Shown here one piece after another: positions 5,874 to 9,858 of a stretch of 9,858 bases of DNA. The notes beneath the pieces were generated by a model. The model was given only the letters and a program-made list of their open reading frames with translations, was not told the origin of the DNA and searched no databases. Every line of letters starts with the position of its first letter. Positions within the stretch are counted from its first letter, which is position 1. The translations under genes were made by a program, and so were the position numbers. Source of the stretch: an uncultured Muribaculaceae bacterium (lineage in GTDB: Bacteria > Bacteroidota > Bacteroidia > Bacteroidales > Muribaculaceae); NCBI GenBank assembly GCA_910579845.1, contig CAJTWL010000048.1, positions 1-9,858 on the forward strand, given 5' to 3'.

Positions 5874-5992
5874 AGTCTGTCGCTTCCGTGAAGTTTAACA
5901 TTCTTCGTAAATAAGTCAAGACGAGTTCAGTGCCTTGTATATTGCAAAGATAATTAATTTCTTGTTATAGGCACATTTATAGGTGGAAAATC
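5871..5992 (-). pseudogene. Degraded second copy of the Crp/Fnr promoter and 5' end
   Basis: Positions 5871-5894 are identical to 2635-2658 (24 bases, codons for DFTEATDF), and 5935-5953 are identical to 2692-2710 (the promoter). Similarity continues upstream to about 5992, matching about 2751. Between the two blocks the sequence has diverged and gained about 7 bases. The start ATG is lost (CATTG became CTTG), and the gene body after the ACTTTT codons is missing. The TAnnTTTG promoter box is kept, so transcription into the decayed gene and the 132-aa gene may still start here. Both copies have the same orientation. Confidence 0.8.
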
Positions 5993-6048
5993 GGAATTAG
6001 CGTTTACTATTATATGAAATGAATATAGGATTGCCTGTACTGTTGGTA

Positions 6049-6717
6049 TTACTTTTTGGGGTGATAGTCCTCGGCAATTTTCTCCAGATACATAGGACAA
6101 AGCATAGTGCCGAACCGACGTGAATCCTTATACTTTGTTGTCCGGTATTCTTTATCAAGAACTCTTGCGGCAAATTCCGGGTCATCAGCAAGGAAGCGGG
6201 CAAGCCATGTCTCCATTTTCTCCTGTTTACGGTTGAATTTAAGAAACACAGGGTTATTGTCACCCTTTTTCCACAGGTTATAGAATGTATTATAACCATA
6301 TTTATTGTTACATGGCGACATGTTTATTCCCTTCTTTCCGACATCAATGCCGCAGGCATATATCCATATGCTCACATATTCCCCTGGAACCATGAGCACA
6401 AACCACTTTTTATAATCTTCAATCTTATCCAGATTCTTCTCATAATCTATTTCACGGCGTCCGGAGTAGACCATAAAGTGTTTTAATTCGGGATTGTCTT
6501 TGTGCCATAGTATAAGATGGTCAATGAGTTCCGATTTCAATTTAATTTTCTTTCCGTCAACCTTGATCTTCACCTCTTCCATAGTACCGGCGGGAATTTC
6601 CACCTCAACTCCTTTATAGACTGAGCCGTCTGTCATTGCCACATCACCCATTGCTTTGGGAGCGGCTGTTGCCATAAATGGCAGCCAGATTAGGATTGTC
6701 AGAATTAAATGTTTCAT
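6049..6717 (-). CDS. Exported protein of unknown function
   Basis: A 222-aa protein with a clear signal peptide: MKHLILTILIWLPFMATA, cut before APKA. The mature N-terminus GDVAMTDGSVYKGVEVEIPA...KVDGKKIKLKSELIDHLILW reads as a small beta-rich domain describing a value and its attachment to a helix; the middle has YVSIWIYACGID, and the C-terminus is basic (TWLARFLADDPEFAARVL...YHPKK). I do not recognise the family; it resembles periplasmic hypothetical proteins of Bacteroidales. ATG 6717 is used, since the ATG at 6723 adds only MI. A perfect CRP-like palindrome lies 73 bp upstream. It stands alone, with long gaps on both sides. Confidence 0.7.
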   Translation of the reverse strand: MKHLILTILIWLPFMATAAPKAMGDVAMTDGSVYKGVEVEIPAGTMEEVKIKVDGKKIKLKSELIDHLILWHKDNPELKHFMVYSGRREIDYEKNLDKIEDYKKWFVLMVPGEYVSIWIYACGIDVGKKGINMSPCNNKYGYNTFYNLWKKGDNNPVFLKFNRKQEKMETWLARFLADDPEFAARVLDKEYRTTKYKDSRRFGTMLCPMYLEKIAEDYHPKK

Positions 6718-6736
6718 GATCATTAATAAAATTTAA

Positions 6737-6764
6737 GCGATATACGTAAGTGAATAAAACCAAA
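6737..6764 (-). promoter_or_regulatory. Candidate promoter of the exported protein gene
   Basis: On the minus strand TTTG (6764-6761) and TATATCGC (6744-6737) resemble a -33 and a degenerate -7 element with 16 bp between them, slightly short for Bacteroidetes. The palindrome at 6790-6805 would then be centred roughly 65 bases upstream of the start of transcription, a position used by CRP-type activators. Confidence 0.35.
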
Positions 6765-6789
6765 GTTAATGAGAATAATTGACCTTAAT

Positions 6790-6805
6790 TGTGACATTTG
6801 TCACA
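6790..6805. promoter_or_regulatory. Perfect CRP-like operator TGTGA-N6-TCACA
   Basis: TGTGACATTTGTCACA is a 7-bp perfect inverted repeat around TT and fits exactly the CRP consensus half-sites with 6 bp between them. It lies in the long gap before the exported protein gene. The regulator could be the Crp/Fnr protein of this window or another one. Confidence 0.55.
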
Positions 6806-7072
6806 TCGTTGCCGATTTTATCCAAATTGAGAGGCTTTTTAAAGTCAGGAGGAATCAAAATTTCTAAATACACAGGTAGAATTGGCAAGAATACAATGTA
6901 GTTGCAGTAACCGTACTATACCAACATGGCGTTTGTTTATGATTCTTCATATTGGGATTTATTTGAACAGTTGTGATGTACTGGTGGATGTTGCACGTAA
7001 TATATCCATATTCATCTTGAAGGATTCCTTATAATGACACTCTCTTATTATATTTCGTGATTAGCCATGTAG
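6806..7072. other. Intergenic stretch without a recognisable gene
   Basis: This is part of a gap of about 350 bp between 6717 and 7073. Apart from the operator and promoter listed, I see only an 18-codon minus-strand ORF (ATG 7015) and a short palindrome AAGGATTCCTT (about 7019-7029). No terminator with a clear T run follows the membrane operon that ends at 7073; TAGC/GCTA near 7060-7074 gives only a 4-bp stem. Confidence 0.5.
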
Positions 7073-7777
7073 CTATGCTTTATTTATAAATCCTAAATGA
7101 TACATCAAACCAAAATTAAAGGCAGTCAATATTAAAGCCGTCGTGACAATAATAAACATCCTACGCCACAAATGCCTCATGCCGGAATAATGTTGCAATA
7201 TGGTTTGCTTTCGAGCGGAAGTATATCGTAATCGACAAAATAACTCCGGTAAGAACAACAAGATCAATAATACAATGATGGTTATTGGGTTTCCCAAAAA
7301 CGAATACATTAATGGAGCAATTAATGGCACTAAAATGCAGAACAACCAGATAAATGATAGGATTGTCAATCCTGACATATTATAGTTACACTCCTTCTCT
7401 CTGATAGCTTCCGATACATACCAGATGTAATCAAGAACCGTAAAACGGACATTTGTGACATAATAAATCAATAACCCGATTGAGTGGATGGCGTTAAGCA
7501 AGATAAGAAAGAACCACCATGTAAATCCGGCTCCGCCATGACTGTTGAAAATCAAGTTGTAACCAAGTATGACATTGTATAGGAACATAACCAGAAGATT
7601 GCCAAAAGCCACCTTTGGTCTGATTCGATGGCAAAGCCATGTCGATAGCAGCGATATCACATAGGCTATGCCGAGAATAATCGTATCCTGATTCCAACTG
7701 CAACGAACCATTACAACTGTCAACAGCAACGCCAGAGCCGTCCATGCTATCCAGAATCGCCTACCTGTCAGTATCAT
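7073..7777 (-). CDS. Multi-pass membrane protein, about seven helices
   Basis: A 234-aa inner-membrane protein with hydrophobic segments near residues 7-25, 32-50, 57-76, 85-108, 137-159, 163-181 and 206-227. Charged loops (RIRPK at 51-55, SEAIREKEC at 122-130, RLRYTSARKQ at 182-191) fit positive-inside topology. No transporter or enzyme motif is recognised. It is the last gene of the minus-strand membrane operon, 40 bp after the PH-domain gene. The 35 bases before and including its ATG are about 80% identical to the end of the DUF3592-like gene around 8755-8789, hinting at a rearranged or duplicated junction. Confidence 0.7.
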   Translation of the reverse strand: MILTGRRFWIAWTALALLLTVVMVRCSWNQDTIILGIAYVISLLSTWLCHRIRPKVAFGNLLVMFLYNVILGYNLIFNSHGGAGFTWWFFLILLNAIHSIGLLIYYVTNVRFTVLDYIWYVSEAIREKECNYNMSGLTILSFIWLFCILVPLIAPLMYSFLGNPITIIVLLILLFLPELFCRLRYTSARKQTILQHYSGMRHLWRRMFIIVTTALILTAFNFGLMYHLGFINKA

Positions 7778-7817
7778 CGTTGTTGAGGTGTTTTCAGATT
7801 GAAGTTATGTTCGATGC

Positions 7818-8318
7818 TCACAAACCGCGTTCGCTGCTATATTCGATATTGGGATTGATGGCTTGAAGCGTGGCAACGAATGATTCCTCTTCTTCAGGTG
7901 ATACATAGACATAGCCGCTCCTGTCGTAGATGATGCGCAGCTTGATGTAAGTCGCCGAGTAATTTCGGCCTCTTTCAACCCAAAATTTTCCGCGTCGGAT
8001 TTTCTTGATGCTATCGATATTGATGGCTAATGATTTCAATGGAGCTGATAAACGTAATACATTGTCTTCAATGGTATAAGTAGTTTTGCTCCATAAATAC
8101 CAGGATAAGAGCATGACAATCAGAAACGGGGGCGAAACCCAAAGAACGGAGATTAAGCCCAATAGTATAGTGGGAGCCATGATAAATACAATGGCATCAA
8201 ATATGCACAACATTATTATAGGCCATTTGTACATCCTATTATCCACCTTGCATTGAAAAACGACTTGTCTTTTAGGAACAAATGGAGGCGGAACGGTTGA
8301 ATTATCCATTGTTGTCAT
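7818..8318 (-). CDS. Membrane-anchored bacterial PH-domain protein
   Basis: A 166-aa protein with a proline-rich start (NSTVPPPFVPKR), two adjacent membrane helices at about 32-60 and 62-77, and a cytoplasmic C-terminal domain: TTYTIEDNVLRL, INIDSIKKIRRG, TYIKLRIIYDRSGYVYVSPEEEESFVATLQAINPNIEY. This follows the pattern of the bacterial PH domain formerly called DUF1200 (bPH_4): a helical-hairpin anchor, YxI..n.L, I.I.sI..I, rI.I.Y, v.iSP.d...F...L...NP.I. The function of these proteins is largely unknown; PH-like folds often bind proteins or lipids. The start at 8318 lies 7 bp after the previous gene, and Met4 (8309) is an alternative. Confidence 0.75.
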   Translation of the reverse strand: MTTMDNSTVPPPFVPKRQVVFQCKVDNRMYKWPIIMLCIFDAIVFIMAPTILLGLISVLWVSPPFLIVMLLSWYLWSKTTYTIEDNVLRLSAPLKSLAINIDSIKKIRRGKFWVERGRNYSATYIKLRIIYDRSGYVYVSPEEEESFVATLQAINPNIEYSSERGL

Positions 8319-8325
8319 GAGTTTG

Positions 8326-8757
8326 TCATTTTACAAAAATCCCTTCAAGCTGATATGGATGTATCACATAATGTAACATCAGCCAGTACAACAGGACAGC
8401 CCAGACAAAGCCGACAGGAAGCAACGAAAAAAGACACCATGTCGGGACTGAATATTTACTGCGCTGTCCGGTCTTCATCGTTTTCAATTTTTGGATCCTT
8501 TTTTCGTTGAATGTGCCAAAAGTCCATATCAAGATTGATATGGCATATAACAGTAATATTATAGCATCGACATTCCTTTCATCCGTATGGAACAATTCCG
8601 CACAGAAAATAGGAATGGGAGACAATAATAATCCTATTGTTAGACCGATATATAGACAAGCCGCAAAGCGGGCAGGGTCTTTCTTCTTAAAATATGCATC
8701 ATATATACGCATATAATATTGGTCAATTATTCCTACTCGTTTATCGTTCAGTTTCAT
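8326..8757 (-). CDS. Small membrane protein, three helices
   Basis: A 143-aa inner-membrane protein with hydrophobic segments near 31-55, 63-82 and 105-130, and a basic loop KRIQKLKTMKTGQRSK (86-101) that should be cytoplasmic. No family is recognised. Its ATG lies 17 bases inside the end of the DUF3592-like gene and its stop 7 bases before the PH-domain gene, so it is firmly embedded in the operon and likely expressed in a fixed ratio with both. Confidence 0.7.
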   Translation of the reverse strand: MKLNDKRVGIIDQYYMRIYDAYFKKKDPARFAACLYIGLTIGLLLSPIPIFCAELFHTDERNVDAIILLLYAISILIWTFGTFNEKRIQKLKTMKTGQRSKYSVPTWCLFSLLPVGFVWAVLLYWLMLHYVIHPYQLEGIFVK

Positions 8758-9628
8758 TGTTGTTGAGTAGTTTTCGGGTTGATTTTATGATGTCTTTCCA
8801 TGACGCGCCGTCAATGTCAAAAGACAGGGCGCGGTCATAATCCCACTCAAGTCCTTTGCCATCGGTGGCTTTACGTGTCGGCAGAATCTCCAAAGTGCGA
8901 CTGTCGTGTTTCAGCAGCACGCCTGTGGAGTGTTGATAAAGTTGTCGCCATGAGCGTTGCTTCATGGCTTTGATTAGCTCCGAAGATTTCAGTTCCACAT
9001 ACTTTTCATGCAGACTTGCATGGAATATTTCCATGAGAGTATTCTCAAATTCTCCGTTACCACAGCTTACGGGGAGGAATTTAATAGGAAGACTCGCAGT
9101 GACATGATATACTGTAACAAATATATATCCATTATCGGTGCGATATATCATACACTTTCCTGAGCAATCCAACTCCGGGCATCTGTCGTTGTATTTTCGA
9201 TTGATTTTTCGCCACCGATATATTGCCAAGACAATCGCAGCGAGGACGAATATAGCGACCGAACCATACGACGGGACATCATAATATTCAAACACCGTCA
9301 TATTGTTTTCGGGATTGTCTTTCTGATACACTACACCTATGCTGTCGCCAACGGCAAAACCATTGGCATGCATACCACCATTATATGTAATACTATTCAC
9401 TGTAAAGCTGTAATGTATTATAGGGCCACTGTTGCCTATGTAGCCGATATTTGAAATTACAGTTGATGTATGTTCCGGATTTGCCGACAGAGCATTATAT
9501 TTGCGATTCTGGAAATACAGACCCACAATGAGAAAAGGCACGAGAATCAGTAGCATAGCACCAAATGGCAAGCGAGTTTCACCCCGCCGCCCAAAGAAAA
9601 ACCGATATGTCTTGCTGTCTGATTTCAT
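8741..9628 (-). CDS. DUF3592-like membrane protein with extra cytoplasmic domain
   Basis: A 295-aa protein. Membrane helices at about 22-40 and 122-139 flank a periplasmic segment with the DUF3592 pattern: STVISNIGYIG, IIHYSFTVNSITYNGG, VGDSIGVVYQKDNPENNMTVFEY. DUF3592 proteins are small membrane proteins of unknown function found in many bacteria and often near secretion or immunity genes. The C-terminal part (about 141-295) is an added cytoplasmic domain with two cysteines pairs-like sites (C150, C155, C159) and motifs CMIYRTDNGYIFVTVYHV and EWDYDRALSFDIDGASWKDI, which I do not recognise. The ATG at 9628 follows a short ORF by 17 bp, so this is not the first gene of the operon. Its tail overlaps the next gene by 17 bases. 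Confidence 0.75.
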   Translation of the reverse strand: MKSDSKTYRFFFGRRGETRLPFGAMLLILVPFLIVGLYFQNRKYNALSANPEHTSTVISNIGYIGNSGPIIHYSFTVNSITYNGGMHANGFAVGDSIGVVYQKDNPENNMTVFEYYDVPSYGSVAIFVLAAIVLAIYRWRKINRKYNDRCPELDCSGKCMIYRTDNGYIFVTVYHVTASLPIKFLPVSCGNGEFENTLMEIFHASLHEKYVELKSSELIKAMKQRSWRQLYQHSTGVLLKHDSRTLEILPTRKATDGKGLEWDYDRALSFDIDGASWKDIIKSTRKLLNNNETER

Positions 9629-9645
9629 GTAAGTTAACTATAACT

Positions 9646-9792
9646 TTAATCCCCATTTTCAAGGGTATCGCATATGTCACTATAAAGTCTATTAAAGAAT
9701 TTAAATTCAGCATTGTCAGAGCATTTGCCCTCTATGACAAGCATACAATCATCATCATAGAGCATGGAGAAATCATTGAAATCTATTTTCAA
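9646..9792 (-). CDS. Short ORF (48 aa) with TTG start
   Basis: TTG 9792 opens MKIDFNDFSMLYDDDCMLVI and closes with SDICDTLENGD, stop TAA at 9646-9648. The composition is acidic and protein-like, and the TTG overlaps a TGA of an upstream frame (TTGA), an arrangement seen in coupled genes. It may be a small protein, or the 3' part of a longer gene broken by a frameshift. It lies 17 bp before the DUF3592-like gene and likely shares its transcript. A plus-strand ORF covers the same DNA but looks like a shadow. Confidence 0.45.
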   Translation of the reverse strand: MKIDFNDFSMLYDDDCMLVIEGKCSDNAEFKFFNRLYSDICDTLENGD

Positions 9793-9858
9793 CTTATATA
9801 TTCAAAAATCTTCTCTGTCCCGAATACTCCTGAAAAACTCAATAAGCGAGTGTAGATT
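9789..9858 (-). CDS. C-terminal end of an upstream gene, cut by the window edge
   Basis: The minus-strand frame IYTRLLSFSGVFGTEKIFEY then IS ends at TGA 9791-9789, overlapping the TTG of the 48-aa ORF. Only 22 residues are present, so no function can be suggested. A second frame (LHSLIEFFRSIRDREDF, stop at 9804-9802) is also open here; the first looks more natural. It implies the membrane operon begins beyond this window. Confidence 0.35.
   Translation of the reverse strand, partial: IYTRLLSFSGVFGTEKIFEYIS

Noticed and set aside
9565..9855. 96-codon plus-strand ORF at the right edge
   Set aside because: It is antisense to the start of the DUF3592-like gene, and the minus-strand frames over the rest look more protein-like.

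Overview
The window looks like an accessory stretch of a Bacteroidales chromosome (Bacteroides, Parabacteroides or Muribaculaceae type). This rests on AT-rich DNA, promoters of the TAnnTTTG type with few Shine-Dalgarno sequences, a Crp/Fnr regulator with the Bacteroidetes-style C-terminal helix, DUF3828-like and nitroreductase proteins exported by signal peptides ending in Ala-Gln or Ala-X, and numerous short lipid-membrane proteins of unknown function. No rRNA, tRNA or CRISPR array was seen.

Region 1 (1-2760, all minus strand). A conserved cytoplasmic protein gene, broken by one frameshift (560-1344), sits 4 bp upstream of a YjaB-like GNAT acetyltransferase (109-555). Behind a terminator (about 1513-1557) lies an exported DUF3828-like protein (1590-2021), then a Crp/Fnr-family regulator (2135-2692) with a clear promoter.

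Region 2 (2760-5300). Two non-coding transposable elements of the MITE type, 179 bp and 195 bp, each with terminal inverted repeats and a 3-bp TNA target duplication, bracket a plus-strand pair. The pair is a CoiA-like putative nuclease with three cysteine clusters (3156-4262), preceded by a 29-codon ORF with an HU-like N-terminus, and an exported SagB-type nitroreductase (4371-5051). A stray coding-like tail (4263-4334) lies between them.

Region 3 (5299-6717, minus strand). This holds an unrecognised 132-aa protein, a decayed small gene just upstream of it whose two reading frames meet at A AAA AAG, and a degraded second copy of the promoter and 5' end of the Crp/Fnr gene (5871-5992) about 3.2 kb from the intact copy and in the same orientation. 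Next comes an exported protein of unknown function (6049-6717), whose upstream region has a perfect TGTGA-N6-TCACA palindrome.

Region 4 (7073-9858, minus strand). This is a tightly packed run of membrane proteins that looks like one operon: a DUF3592-like two-helix protein, a three-helix protein, a bacterial PH-domain protein and a seven-helix protein. They are preceded by one or two short ORFs at the window edge. Gene overlaps and short gaps suggest the products act together at the inner membrane, but their function is not known.

Overall the window shows repeated small-scale rearrangement: MITE insertions, a partial gene duplication, two frameshifted genes and orphan gene tails. The candidates for something undescribed are the CoiA-like/uORF locus between the MITEs and the DUF3592/PH-domain membrane operon.
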